A stretch of 64,000 nucleotides of DNA. Source: Paenibacillus pinisoli (GTDB lineage: Bacteria > Bacillota > Bacilli > Paenibacillales > Paenibacillaceae). Location of the stretch: contig NZ_QXQB01000004.1 in NCBI RefSeq assembly GCF_003605435.1, forward strand, positions 248,001 through 312,000, written 5' to 3'. Under the pieces are notes generated by a model. The model was not told the DNA's origin. It did no database searches and saw nothing but the letters and a program-made list of their open reading frames with translations. Made by a program: the position numbers and the translations under genes. Below, piece after piece: positions 1 to 9,555 of the stretch (positions are counted from its first letter, which is position 1; each line of letters starts with the position of its first letter).

Positions 1-1
1 G

Positions 2-1630
2 GACAGCAGCGACCGGGAGAAGATCGGCAATGAGGCGATGAAGATGTTCATCGATATGCTGTCCGAGAAGGGAGACCGGGTCAGCATCGTAGCGTATACG
101 GATAAGATTCAGCGAGAGAAGGCGCTGCTGGAGATCCGCTCGCCGGAGGATAAAGGAAACTTAAAATCTTTTATCGACCAATTGAATCGCGGCTCTTATA
201 CGGATGTATCCGTAGGCCTGAAGGAAGCGGTCCAGATCCTGAAGGATGGAGCGGCAGCGAACCGCGAGCCGATAATCATCCTGCTGGCGGACGGCAACAA
301 CGAGCTTGATCCGAAGTCCGGACGCACGGAAGCGCAATCGAACGAAGAGCGGGAGCAGGCGGTGCGCACGGCCAATGACAGCGGCATCCCGATCTACACG
401 ATCGGCCTGAACGCTGACGGAAAGCTGAACAAGGCGGCTCTGGAGGAATTGTCGGAGCAGACGGGCGGCAAGTCGTTCGTTACCGACTCGGCGGATGACC
501 TGCCCCAGATTCTAAGTGAAATATTCGCCAGCCACCTGGAACTGAATATCGTGCCGGTCAATTCATTTACGGCGAACGGGGATTTCCAGGATGTGAAGAT
601 TACCGTTCCGAACAGCAATGTGCTTGAAGCGAATATCTCGATCATGTCTTCCAAGCCGGTCGAAGCGAAGCTTGTCGATCCGTCGGGCAATGCCGTTGCG
701 ATACCGTCGGACGAGGTCGTGCTGGCTACATCGAAGAGCTACACGCTGCTTAAGCTGATCAAGCCGGTTCAAGGCGATTGGACCTTGAAAATCAAAGGCG
801 TTAACCAGGATAAGATCGATATTAATCTGATCTTTAACTATGATTTGACGCTGGAGCTGGAGCCGCTGGCGGCGGCGGGCTATTCGAAGGGCGACAAGGT
901 AAAGCTGAATGCTTATCTGGCCAGCAAGGGCCAGCGCCTTAGCGATGCGGAGCAATACCGCAACATGAATGCGGTTATGTTCGTCAAAGACTTAACGACC
1001 GGCAATACCGAAGAGGTAGCGATGAAGCTGGACGGCGATCACTTTGCCGGCGAATACAAGTTACCGGAGTCCCGGGACTATGAAATTATAGTCAGGGCGG
1101 AGGAGCAAAGCTTCTTCCGGGAGAGCGAGCCGGTTACGATCTCGGCATCATCCGGCAGCCCAGGCGGCACGACGAATCCGGCGGAAGTAGCGGACGACAA
1201 GCCGTTCCCGATATGGACGGTGGTCATCATTGCAGTTGCGGTCTTAGCGCTGCTGGGCGCAGGATATTGGTTCTTGGGAGTGATGAAGGAGCGCAACCGC
1301 GGTTTTGTGGGACAGCTCATTATTGAAGTCCGGGATGAAAATACAGGAGACAAAACTCCGCCGCAATACAAACGGCTAAGCCAGTTCAAAGGAAAGTTCC
1401 TGCTGCACCAGCTGCTTCAGCTCGCGCCAGAGCTGAAGGAGACGGAGAAAATCGTATTTAAGCCGGCGAACAAGGACCGGATTGCATTGCTCAACGGTTC
1501 CTTGTGCAGAGTGGAGAAGTCCGGACGGGCGGTTGGAGACGGACGCCAGCTGGAACTGCAGAGCGGCGACCGCATTACCATATCATTGACACAAGTAGAC
1601 AAGACGATCTATATCGAATATCTCGTATAA
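2..1630 (+). CDS. vWA-domain membrane protein (5' end outside window)
   Basis: The reading frame is open from base 2, so the gene starts before the window; the visible residues DSSDREKIGNEA look like sequence just after a lost MIDAS DxSxS motif. The next roughly 170 residues read as a von Willebrand A fold: the IIILLADGNNE strand, the IPIYTIGL strand, and a TGGKSF ending. After a beta-rich region, one membrane helix lies at about nt 1200-1280 (IWTVVIIAVAVLALLGAGYW), followed by a soluble tail of about 115 residues I do not recognise. The topology suggests an outward vWA sensor or scaffold with a cytoplasmic tail. It is followed after 19 bases by the tubulin-like gene with a good GGGGAGG site, so the two are probably co-transcribed. 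The ligand and the true start are unknown. Confidence 0.8.
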   Translation, partial: DSSDREKIGNEAMKMFIDMLSEKGDRVSIVAYTDKIQREKALLEIRSPEDKGNLKSFIDQLNRGSYTDVSVGLKEAVQILKDGAAANREPIIILLADGNNELDPKSGRTEAQSNEEREQAVRTANDSGIPIYTIGLNADGKLNKAALEELSEQTGGKSFVTDSADDLPQILSEIFASHLELNIVPVNSFTANGDFQDVKITVPNSNVLEANISIMSSKPVEAKLVDPSGNAVAIPSDEVVLATSKSYTLLKLIKPVQGDWTLKIKGVNQDKIDINLIFNYDLTLELEPLAAAGYSKGDKVKLNAYLASKGQRLSDAEQYRNMNAVMFVKDLTTGNTEEVAMKLDGDHFAGEYKLPESRDYEIIVRAEEQSFFRESEPVTISASSGSPGGTTNPAEVADDKPFPIWTVVIIAVAVLALLGAGYWFLGVMKERNRGFVGQLIIEVRDENTGDKTPPQYKRLSQFKGKFLLHQLLQLAPELKETEKIVFKPANKDRIALLNGSLCRVEKSGRAVGDGRQLELQSGDRITISLTQVDKTIYIEYLV

Positions 1631-1649
1631 CCAATCGGGGAGGATCACT

Positions 1650-4600
1650 ATGAAACCAATCGTAAGAGAGCATATTCAACAGCTCGACGTCTCGCTCGGC
1701 GGAGGGATCGTCAGTGAGAAGATAAGAGTAGATACGATCGACAATCCGATTCTTATCATCGGACTGGGAGGCACAGGCATTGATGCGCTGCTGCGCCTCA
1801 AATACCAGATTAACCGCCGCTTCAAGCTGCCGGAAGACCCGATCTCGAAGCGCAAGCGCGACAAGCCGGACAATGTGGAGTTTCTTGCGTTCGAGACGAA
1901 CGAACAGGACCGCAACAAGAAGTACAAAGGCATCGGCCTTGATCCGATCAACGAATTTGTGCTGCTCTCCAATGCCGAGGTTGGGGGCTTGCTGCAAAAC
2001 CGCAGCATTCTGGAGCCTTACATTACGGATTGGCTGTCACCTGAGCTCAGCATTACGGATGGGATGAACGGCGCGGCAGGCGTGCGTCAAGCAGGCCGGC
2101 TGCTGTTGTTCACCAAGATCAATCAAGTTGTCCAGAGCATCGACAAGAAGATCAAGACGCTATCCGTCGGCACGAACAAAAAGCTGATGGTATTCCTGCT
2201 GACGGGTCTTTCCGGCGGTACGGGCAGCGGCACGTTCCTCGATATTTCCTATATCGTAAGAGGCATTATCGAGCGCGATCACGGCTCTGCCGGCGTCGAC
2301 CGTGTCAATACGCTCGGCTACTTGTTCACGCCGGATATCAACCTCGCGAACAAGAGCCTAAGCGACCATACGCGGGAATACATTAAGAAGAACGGCTATG
2401 CGGCTCTGAAAGAATTGGATTACTGGATGAATGTCGATGCGCGAGGCGAACGCTTCAAGCAGCAGTACGGCAACATTCTATCGGTTAACTCACCGCTGCC
2501 TCCGTTTAATCTATGCCATTTGATTTCGGCGACGAATACGGAAGGCAAGCTGCTCGACAATGCGTACGATTATTGCATGAATGTCACAGCGGAGAATATC
2601 ACCAACTTTATCTCCAGCGAAGAGAAGCAATCGGGCGAGGAATTCGCGATTCATGACTATATCAGCAATATCCGGACGAATATTGCGCAGATGAACAAGA
2701 TTTATCCGGCGAATTACGATTACAATATTATCGGGGCTTCTTCGGCGGTTCTGCCGATCGAAGAGATGACGACCTATCTGGCCTACCGCCTGTTCCAGAA
2801 GATGGAGGGCATGTTCCGGAAGGCGCCGACCCAGGAGGATGTCGAGAAGTTCGTACATAAGCTCGGCATCGACCTCGATTCGATGATGCGGAACTTTGAT
2901 TCCCGCGTTCCTGAGCCGCTGCCGGGTTTCGAGCATAGCGAACGCCTCAATTACAACAATGTGATCAAGATGCAAGCGGTCAATATGGATACGGAGCTGG
3001 AACAAAATTTCCTGGCGCGCGCAAGAGAGGAATATATTAAAGCGAAGAAGCAGCTGCCGGGCGAGGTTGCAAGCAGCTTCACCGAGCAGATTCGCCGCAT
3101 CTTCCTCCACCCGGAGCAAGGGCCGTTCTATGTATCGCGTCTTCTGTACACAGATAAGGGCTTCTGCCTGCTGAAGATGCTGCTGTCCTATATCGAATCG
3201 CTGCGCGAGAATTTGCAAAGGCTGCCGCGCGAGATCGAATCGGCGCGCGAGCAGGCTGAAGAGCGGATGGGCGATGCAAAAAGCGCGTTCGTGTCGAAGG
3301 ACAAGAAGAAAAACAACTATATTGAAGCCAAAATCAACGAATATTGGCTCCGCGCGGATGTCGAGCGGATGGAGCAGCTGATCGAGTTCTATGAGGATCT
3401 GCATGAGCTGCTGAACGCCGAGAACAACCGGATTTATAACGTATATACCGAAATTTTGAATGTGCTGAATACGATATTCGCCAAAAACGGCGAGATTCTG
3501 ACGAGCGGCGACGAGCAAGGCGACCATAAGGGCAACAAAACCTACTATTGGAACATCGTCAGCGTGCCGGATATTTCCCACGTCATTAGCCGCGTTATGG
3601 ACAGTAAGGACGGGGACGACCTGATCCGCGACTTTACGCGCGAGCTGCTGGAATCTTCGAACCAGTGGGTGAAGGAGCAGGATATTGATATCGTGGGCTC
3701 CATCTCGGAGTTTCTCACCGATAAGTTCGGCGACTTGATCACGAAGTCGATGGAAGAATTCCTGGTTATGAAATATGGCGACGACGAAGCGATTGAGAAG
3801 TTCGTAGAGCGCCATATTGCGAGCAAGCTGGACGAGGAAGCGATTCCGGTCTTCCATTTGAGCAACAGCTCGGGCAATCTGCATGTGCCTTCATGGGGCT
3901 TCGTGTCCGTGCCAGTGCAGGCGCCGAGCATTCTGCGCGGCATTCGCAATTACCAGAACAGCTCGATCGGCAAGTCGCATTTCACCATCAAGGAAAGCGA
4001 AGTGCGCAACCGGATATTCTGGCTGAACACGCGCAACGGCGTGCCGCTCTTCGTCTATACCCCGCTGAAGGTGTACGAGGAGAGCTACGAGCGCACGATT
4101 CTGGACAAAGAAGGAATCGGACGCCATCTGGTGCAAAGCGACAAGGAGAACTGGACGTACCTGCCTTCGCCGATTCCGGAGAAGTCATGGGGCGAGACCT
4201 ATACCAACCGCCGGGTGCAGGATTACAATGCCAGAATCCGCGAGGAATTTGCCAAGGCTGTCGGCTTCGGCATCATCGTGGAGAAGGGCATCGACAATCC
4301 GCTCAGCAACCGCTACAGCGTAAGATACACGAAGCCGTTCCAAGTGTCGGACGCGCTGCAAGGCTTTGCGATGCAACTGGACAGCGGGAAGCCGAATTTG
4401 GGCGAAGTGAAGCGTGCGTCGCAAGAGCTGAAGCGTCTTCTCGCTGGCGGCCTGGAGCTGGAGTCGACCAAGGATATATTCGGCAGCTACTCGGAAGAGC
4501 TGGCGCAGGAGAATCTGATCCGTTCGCCGCTGCAGCTGCGCCGCGTGCGCGAGGAGCTGGCGAAGATGGAGGCGATCGCAGCCGAGATCAAGAAGTTCGA

Positions 4601-5039
4601 CGAGCTGCTGGTCCAGCAGGAAAGCGAAGACAAGTGGCTGCAGCAGTTTATCGAGGCGCTGTACACCGAGACCATCTGCAAGCGCGGCGCTTTGTATGTA
4701 TACGACCGCGATGCCGAGGAAGAGGCATGGGAGCCGTTCGCCAACTTGATGAAGGGCAGCAACTATATCGAATACGAGGTATTCGAGCATTTCCGCAGCC
4801 TGAATGAGAAGAGCCTCGCGACCTTGCTCCGCAAAGCAGGCCGCAGAGTGAACGAGTTAACGGCAAATGAGGATACCTCCGCATTGGTCGCCAAGCTGGA
4901 TGAGCTGTTCAATGTATTCCTGGATGCGCGCGAGCGGCTGGAATACGAGAAGATCGAGCTGGCCAACGGCGAGGAGCTTCATCAGTTCTATAAAGGCATG
5001 GCTTCCAAACTACATGATATTCGCAGAAAGCTGAAGTAA
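1650..5039 (+). CDS. Large tubulin/FtsZ-like GTPase (Tubulin_2-type)
   Basis: A protein of 1129 residues. Near the N terminus, ILIIGLGGTGIDAL (about residues 33-47) is a glycine-rich nucleotide-binding loop. GLSGGTGSGTFLDI (about 184-197) matches the tubulin/FtsZ signature GGGTGSG. The rest is long, mostly helical and charged, far beyond a 350-450-residue FtsZ core, and fits the bacterial 'tubulin-like' family (Pfam Tubulin_2 as I remember it), typically found next to vWA genes. It probably binds GTP and may polymerise; that is inference. The start ATG has GGGGAGG about 7 bases upstream. Stop and next start lie within a few bases, indicating one operon. Its role inside the vWA/GTPase cluster is unknown. 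Confidence 0.8.
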   Translation: MKPIVREHIQQLDVSLGGGIVSEKIRVDTIDNPILIIGLGGTGIDALLRLKYQINRRFKLPEDPISKRKRDKPDNVEFLAFETNEQDRNKKYKGIGLDPINEFVLLSNAEVGGLLQNRSILEPYITDWLSPELSITDGMNGAAGVRQAGRLLLFTKINQVVQSIDKKIKTLSVGTNKKLMVFLLTGLSGGTGSGTFLDISYIVRGIIERDHGSAGVDRVNTLGYLFTPDINLANKSLSDHTREYIKKNGYAALKELDYWMNVDARGERFKQQYGNILSVNSPLPPFNLCHLISATNTEGKLLDNAYDYCMNVTAENITNFISSEEKQSGEEFAIHDYISNIRTNIAQMNKIYPANYDYNIIGASSAVLPIEEMTTYLAYRLFQKMEGMFRKAPTQEDVEKFVHKLGIDLDSMMRNFDSRVPEPLPGFEHSERLNYNNVIKMQAVNMDTELEQNFLARAREEYIKAKKQLPGEVASSFTEQIRRIFLHPEQGPFYVSRLLYTDKGFCLLKMLLSYIESLRENLQRLPREIESAREQAEERMGDAKSAFVSKDKKKNNYIEAKINEYWLRADVERMEQLIEFYEDLHELLNAENNRIYNVYTEILNVLNTIFAKNGEILTSGDEQGDHKGNKTYYWNIVSVPDISHVISRVMDSKDGDDLIRDFTRELLESSNQWVKEQDIDIVGSISEFLTDKFGDLITKSMEEFLVMKYGDDEAIEKFVERHIASKLDEEAIPVFHLSNSSGNLHVPSWGFVSVPVQAPSILRGIRNYQNSSIGKSHFTIKESEVRNRIFWLNTRNGVPLFVYTPLKVYEESYERTILDKEGIGRHLVQSDKENWTYLPSPIPEKSWGETYTNRRVQDYNARIREEFAKAVGFGIIVEKGIDNPLSNRYSVRYTKPFQVSDALQGFAMQLDSGKPNLGEVKRASQELKRLLAGGLELESTKDIFGSYSEELAQENLIRSPLQLRRVREELAKMEAIAAEIKKFDELLVQQESEDKWLQQFIEALYTETICKRGALYVYDRDAEEEAWEPFANLMKGSNYIEYEVFEHFRSLNEKSLATLLRKAGRRVNELTANEDTSALVAKLDELFNVFLDARERLEYEKIELANGEELHQFYKGMASKLHDIRRKLK

Positions 5040-5041
5040 GG

Positions 5042-7414
5042 ATGAGGGAAATGGTAGAGCAATTCGCGGCCGAATATTCGGCAGCCGAGCAGAGCTTGAA
5101 GGGGACGGAAGACGATCAGAGCAGCATTCATTACCCGACGGTGTTCCTGTTTATCGGGGATGAGACAGAGCAAGCCATAGAGCCAGTGATGAAGTCCAAT
5201 GCGCTGAGATGGGCGAATCACGCCGGCGTCGTGTACGGCCATGTATCGGGCGGATCAAGCGCCCGCGAGGGGGCGGCTGCGAATCTATTTACCATCCCGC
5301 TGGCAGAGCTGGTGCCGCAAGGAAGGGAGAAGCGGACCATCCGGCAAGGGATCGGCAGCGGCTTCCATGATGCAGCCGAAGGTCTGGGACTGCTGAATCG
5401 CGCCCTGCGTCAAATGAATGATACGATTGGCGATTACGGCCGCATGTACGCTTCGTTCGACCGCCTTCACCTGGCGGTCATCGTACGGGCAGACGATCCT
5501 ATGAACATATTGGTGCCGGATATTACGCTTCTGGCGCAATCGATATTCGGCTCGCTATTCAAGTCCGTCCAGATGGATCTGTTCGTGCTGCTGCAGGAGC
5601 GGGAGCAGTCCGATGCGTACGGCTACGCCGCCGCAACGGGCATCAGCTTCCTGCGCGAGGTTGAGCGGTTCCAAAGTCCGGACTACTCCTATCATGCGCC
5701 GCTGATGCAAGCAGGCGACGGCCTGAGCATTCCGGTGGTTCACCAGTCAGCGCCTCTATTTGATCTGGTCTATCTGCTGTCGGACCGGAATGAGAAAGGG
5801 ATGTCTCCCTTTAACGGGATGGAGCAAAATTATGAAATCATCTGCCGGATCATGCTGCTCAAAAACCGCGGCCAGCGGGAAGCGGAGATGCATGTCAGCG
5901 GCGAGAGCTACAACAATACGTCATTCAAGCATAGCTTGATGTCGGAGTCCGGCAGAGTAGGCCTGGTCTCCGCAGGTCTCGCGAAGGTGCAGCGGCCGTC
6001 TTATGCCATCGCGCTAACGGTGCTGTACCATTTGTTCGATCAGGTCATTGTACGTTTGCAATCGGGACCGGAGCTGAGCTCGGCGGATAAGCTGAGGTTT
6101 TTCGGAGTAGATGCGGCTACGCTGGCGGCCCGAAGCAAAGAAAGGGTTCCTTTGCCCGACCGGCTGGCGGATATGAAAGGGCTTATCACAAGCGGCGTGC
6201 GTTACGAGGAACTGAAGGGCATGACGCTGTCCCAGGCGGAGCATGCGTTATACGGCAGCAGCTGCGAAAGCTTCTTCAACCAGCATTTCGTACAGAACGC
6301 CAAGCAGCAGCTGGAAGGGATCGATGTAGCCGCCGCCTTGAGACGCACGCTTTCCCGCAGCATGGCGGAAGAGCCACGAATTTCGTTCTATCATCTGTAC
6401 AAGTGGACTGACGAGAGCCTCAGCAGAGGAGAAGTTATTGGCGCGGTGCAAGAGAAGATTCGCGAGTTGACCAGAGCGATCGAAGACATTCAGGAAGAGC
6501 TAATCCAGCTTTATGACAGCCGCGTGGAAGATTTGAAGTTTCAGCGGGTGCCGTTCATGGACAAACGCAATGTACGCTCCTTTATCCATGCGTTTCTGGA
6601 CGAGGTGTACGGCTTGAGATACGAACGGCTGAAGCTGGAGACGGAGCTTGTTGTCTATCGCCGTTATGCCGCGGAGCTGGAGCAGTTGAACCAATGGTAC
6701 CGGGTTCGGATCGAACGGCTTCATGATCTTCGGTCACAGCTGAAGACCAAAGCGAAGCAGAGCATCTCCTTAGGCGACGATTACATCGGGCAAAATGTAT
6801 TCGACTACTATGAGCGGGTTACAGCCGAGGCGCTCCGCGAGCTGGAGGAGAAGCGGGGAGAGTCGATCCTGTTCGAGGAACGGTATATCGGCAACGTGGC
6901 GGAGCTGCTGGAACAGGAAGAGCCGGTCTTTATCGAGCGGCTCATTGCAGTTTGCCGGAGGGATATTTTGACCGCAAGCGGATTCGCCATGTCATTCGAG
7001 GAAGAGCTGCTGCAGCGCGCGAACGTGTCGGTTTCCTACACGAACCGGCAGGCTTTGCCGAAGGAGGAGCTATTCGAGCGGCTGTACCGGATGCTGGAGG
7101 AGCATGCGGCCATCCATATCCGGCTGTTCGATTATACGCACAAGCATCGGTATGAGGAGAAGTATTTCTTCGGCGACCGGAGCAGCGAGTTCATTCGGTA
7201 TGCGTTCGGCATGGATGAAGCGTCGCGGCTTCATAAGCTTGGCTGTCTGCATGAGAATCGAAGCAGCGGCGTGGAGAAGCTTCATTTGATGGGCGGCTTC
7301 CATGTGGAGGATATGATGTATTACCGCAATGCGAAGGCGTTCTATGACGCGTATGTGCAGGATGGCCACCAATTCCATGCCATTGAGGAATCCGAGCTGC
7401 CTGCCCTTCGATAG
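5042..7414 (+). CDS. Uncharacterised 790-residue partner of the tubulin-like GTPase
   Basis: I recognise no domain. No signal peptide or membrane helix is visible, so it is probably cytoplasmic. Residues about 460-650 are rich in E, K, R and L with heptad-like spacing (KIRELTRAIEDIQEELIQLYDSR), suggesting coiled coil. Another charged helical block follows near 590-640. It starts two bases after the tubulin-like stop, so translation is probably coupled. ATG at 5042 or the in-frame ATG at 5051 could be the start; 5051 has the better distance from AAGG at 5038-5041. Position between the tubulin-like gene and a second vWA gene suggests a subunit or adaptor of the same complex, which is inference. 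Confidence 0.65.
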   Translation: MREMVEQFAAEYSAAEQSLKGTEDDQSSIHYPTVFLFIGDETEQAIEPVMKSNALRWANHAGVVYGHVSGGSSAREGAAANLFTIPLAELVPQGREKRTIRQGIGSGFHDAAEGLGLLNRALRQMNDTIGDYGRMYASFDRLHLAVIVRADDPMNILVPDITLLAQSIFGSLFKSVQMDLFVLLQEREQSDAYGYAAATGISFLREVERFQSPDYSYHAPLMQAGDGLSIPVVHQSAPLFDLVYLLSDRNEKGMSPFNGMEQNYEIICRIMLLKNRGQREAEMHVSGESYNNTSFKHSLMSESGRVGLVSAGLAKVQRPSYAIALTVLYHLFDQVIVRLQSGPELSSADKLRFFGVDAATLAARSKERVPLPDRLADMKGLITSGVRYEELKGMTLSQAEHALYGSSCESFFNQHFVQNAKQQLEGIDVAAALRRTLSRSMAEEPRISFYHLYKWTDESLSRGEVIGAVQEKIRELTRAIEDIQEELIQLYDSRVEDLKFQRVPFMDKRNVRSFIHAFLDEVYGLRYERLKLETELVVYRRYAAELEQLNQWYRVRIERLHDLRSQLKTKAKQSISLGDDYIGQNVFDYYERVTAEALRELEEKRGESILFEERYIGNVAELLEQEEPVFIERLIAVCRRDILTASGFAMSFEEELLQRANVSVSYTNRQALPKEELFERLYRMLEEHAAIHIRLFDYTHKHRYEEKYFFGDRSSEFIRYAFGMDEASRLHKLGCLHENRSSGVEKLHLMGGFHVEDMMYYRNAKAFYDAYVQDGHQFHAIEESELPALR

Positions 7415-7461
7415 CCGGGTAAAAATGTTGTGTATTGTTAAGGTGAGAGGGTGCTGTCCGT

Positions 7462-8718
7462 ATGCAACGGAAAATAAATATGCTGCTTCTGCTGTTCAGC
7501 TTGATCGGCGCGGCGGTTGGTTTTGCATTAGGCGAGGCTGTGCTTCGCGTTTTGCCGGAGTCATGGCCAAGTTATGTTGTGATTGGCTTGTACTTTGGCA
7601 TTCTGGCCCTGTGCGTCGGCTTGTTTTGCCTCATTGCTGAGCTGATGTCGCCGGTCTTGAACGGACATTCCTGGAGGCAGCGCTACACCGATTTATCCTG
7701 GAAGCTGATCGTTCCGGCAACGCTTGTGCTGCTTTTTGTAGTCGGCGGGGCGCTCCAGTTCGTCTATGGCCTCGAATTCGGCGGGACGAAGAAGATTCGC
7801 GATATCGTGCTGGTCATCGACAACTCGGGGAGCATGAAGGAAACCGATCCCAACAATGATCGCTACAAGGCTGCCAAAAGTCTCATTGACGAGATGGAAA
7901 AAGACAAGCGTGTAGCTATTGTTTCCTTCGCGAATTCGGCAGAGCTGATTCAGCCGATGGCGAACGTTGGATCGAATGCGCAGAAGACGGCAGTCTATAG
8001 CGTTCTTGATGCGATCGAACCGACAGAGGACGGAACGAATTTCTTTAGCGCCTTATCAGAGACGCTGCGGGTCATTGAGGCCGACCGGGGAACCATGGTC
8101 ATCTTTATGTCTGACGGCTTCAGCGACTCCAACATTTCCGCGCAATTGGAGGAGCTGAGAAGCAAAGGCATCGCTATGCATACCATCGGCCTCAAGATCG
8201 GCTATGACCAGGGCACGTTGCTGCTTAGGGACATGGCGGAGTCGACAGGCGGCAAATATTATGACGTAGAGCAAGCGGACGGCTTGTCGACGGCGTTCCG
8301 GTCGATCTACTTGACTATCGACAACCGCTCGCTGCTTTCGATTAATCCGAATGCGCCGGAAGAGCCGACGATTTACAAAGGCATCCGCCTATTGTCATTT
8401 GTGCTCATTGGCCTTGCACTGGGCATCGCACTGGGCATTATGTTCGACAACCGCTTCCTGGCGCTGAGCTTCGGAGCGGGCGGCGTGGTCGGAGGCCTGG
8501 CGTCAGGCCTCATTCTGAATGCCGGCTTGTCCGGCGAGGCCTTTACCGATGGTCTATTCCGATTCATCGCGCTGCTTGTTCTGGCTGCGGTCATTGCTCT
8601 GTTCACGCTGGTCATTCCGATTGGCGAGAAGACGAATGCCCGCCGCGGGAGGGAGCGGACCGCTAGCCCGAGGGAGGGAAGCGGAAGAAGCCGGAACAGC
8701 CGCAGCAGCGGATTTTAG
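7462..8718 (+). CDS. Membrane-anchored vWA protein with intact MIDAS
   Basis: A protein of 418 residues. Three hydrophobic segments occupy about residues 5-25, 37-60 and 75-100. A vWA domain spans about 110-290 and opens with DIVLVIDNSGSMKETD, a complete metal-ion-dependent adhesion motif (DxSxS); MVIFMSDGFSD supplies the later Asp. Three more hydrophobic segments lie at about 307-330, 335-355 and 365-390, then a short Arg/Ser-rich tail. The vWA domain thus sits between two membrane bundles. GAGAGGG precedes the ATG at good spacing. In this operon it is the second vWA protein, so the two may form a membrane platform for the GTPases. The ligand is unknown. It is not a MoxR/BatA operon, because no MoxR ATPase is present. 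Confidence 0.8.
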   Translation: MQRKINMLLLLFSLIGAAVGFALGEAVLRVLPESWPSYVVIGLYFGILALCVGLFCLIAELMSPVLNGHSWRQRYTDLSWKLIVPATLVLLFVVGGALQFVYGLEFGGTKKIRDIVLVIDNSGSMKETDPNNDRYKAAKSLIDEMEKDKRVAIVSFANSAELIQPMANVGSNAQKTAVYSVLDAIEPTEDGTNFFSALSETLRVIEADRGTMVIFMSDGFSDSNISAQLEELRSKGIAMHTIGLKIGYDQGTLLLRDMAESTGGKYYDVEQADGLSTAFRSIYLTIDNRSLLSINPNAPEEPTIYKGIRLLSFVLIGLALGIALGIMFDNRFLALSFGAGGVVGGLASGLILNAGLSGEAFTDGLFRFIALLVLAAVIALFTLVIPIGEKTNARRGRERTASPREGSGRSRNSRSSGF

Positions 8719-8740
8719 TTAAAACGAGGGGATGAGAACA

Positions 8741-9382
8741 TTGCAATACAACGTCGCAGAAGAAGGCTCGCCCCTCATTACGGGACTTGCGAGATCGATT
8801 GAGGAAGACCGCTGCACGCTTCGCTGGATATGGCCTGCGGGAGTAGAGGCGGTCTATATTAGCCAGAGGCTGATTGAAGATGGGGATGAGCCGGAGGAAG
8901 ACGAGATGGACAGCCTCCGTTTGTATACGAAGTCGGAGTACAAAGCCAATAACGGATATGTATGCCGGCTTGACCGGGCAAGAATGTACCGTTTCACGGT
9001 GTACAGCCTGTTGGAGCGGGAAGAAGGAGCTGTTCTTCTGCAGCAGCGGAATAAGGAGAACCGGATTGAAGTCAGCGCGAGCCGGGCGAAAATCTATTAT
9101 TCCGTCTTAGAGAAATCCGGTCTATTCCGCAAGAATAAGAGCATCCAGATTGAAGTGAGGACGGAGGTTGCGCTGGGCAGCGACGTCTTGTGCTATGTGA
9201 AGAAGCAAGGCGGGTTTCCCGCGGACCGGGAGGACGGTCTCATGTACCCGTTCGTTGCGCCGTTCGCGGCCGGGAGGAATGTGCTGCCACCGATCGAAGT
9301 CGACAAGCAGGATCATATCCGATTGTTTCTGGCCGATATCCGGAGGCATGGACATCTGTACGAGCTGATTGCGACATCATAA
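8741..9382 (+). CDS. Small beta-rich unknown protein of the vWA/GTPase operon
   Basis: About 213 residues, no membrane segment, and an alternation of short hydrophobic and charged stretches suggesting a mostly beta fold. One piece (CRLDRARMYRFTVYSL) is reminiscent of fibronectin-III-like or Ig-like sandwiches, but I cannot assign a family. The start is a choice. ATG at 8732 directly abuts GAGGGG (8726-8731), leaving no spacing, whereas the in-frame TTG at 8741 sits 9 bases downstream of it, so TTG is preferred. It follows the vWA gene by about 20 bases and precedes the hairpin repeat array and the GTPase gene. Function is unknown. Confidence 0.65.
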   Translation: MQYNVAEEGSPLITGLARSIEEDRCTLRWIWPAGVEAVYISQRLIEDGDEPEEDEMDSLRLYTKSEYKANNGYVCRLDRARMYRFTVYSLLEREEGAVLLQQRNKENRIEVSASRAKIYYSVLEKSGLFRKNKSIQIEVRTEVALGSDVLCYVKKQGGFPADREDGLMYPFVAPFAAGRNVLPPIEVDKQDHIRLFLADIRRHGHLYELIATS

Positions 9383-9402
9383 TATTCCGGCAAGTTAGAA
9401 GC

Positions 9403-9538
9403 AGGTTTGCGTTGCAAACCTAAGCTTATGCTTACGATGCCAGGTTTGCTTCGCAAACCTTAGCTTATGCTTACGAAGTAGGTTTGCTCCGCAAACCTTA
9501 AGCTTATGCTTACGATGCAAGGTTTGCTCCGCAAACCT
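9403..9538 (+). repeat. Four-copy hairpin repeat array inside the operon
   Basis: Four near-identical inverted repeats start at 9403, 9442, 9480 and 9520 (spacing 38-40 bases). Each is AGGTTTGC, a 3-base loop (GTT, TTC, TCC, TCC), then GCAAACCT. The spacers share TAAGC-TTAT-GCTTA or a close variant, itself a small inverted repeat, so two stem-loop types alternate. The array fills most of the 173 bases between the small unknown gene and the GTPase gene and ends just before the AGGAGGG site of the latter. There is no U-run after the stems, so they are not plain terminators. They may be REP-like elements or mRNA-processing/stability hairpins. Confidence 0.9.
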
Positions 9539-9555
9539 TTTAGGAGGGAAGCGTC

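Noticed and set aside
2511..3884. 457-codon - strand ORF inside the tubulin-like gene
   Set aside because: Low-quality antisense frame fully covered by a well-supported gene; no domain and no ribosome site.
3893..4807. 304-codon + strand ORF inside the tubulin-like gene
   Set aside because: Frame-shifted shadow rich in Arg/Ala/Gly; the main frame continues intact through it.
9403..9538. CRISPR array
   Set aside because: Only four palindromic units with near-identical spacers and no cas genes.
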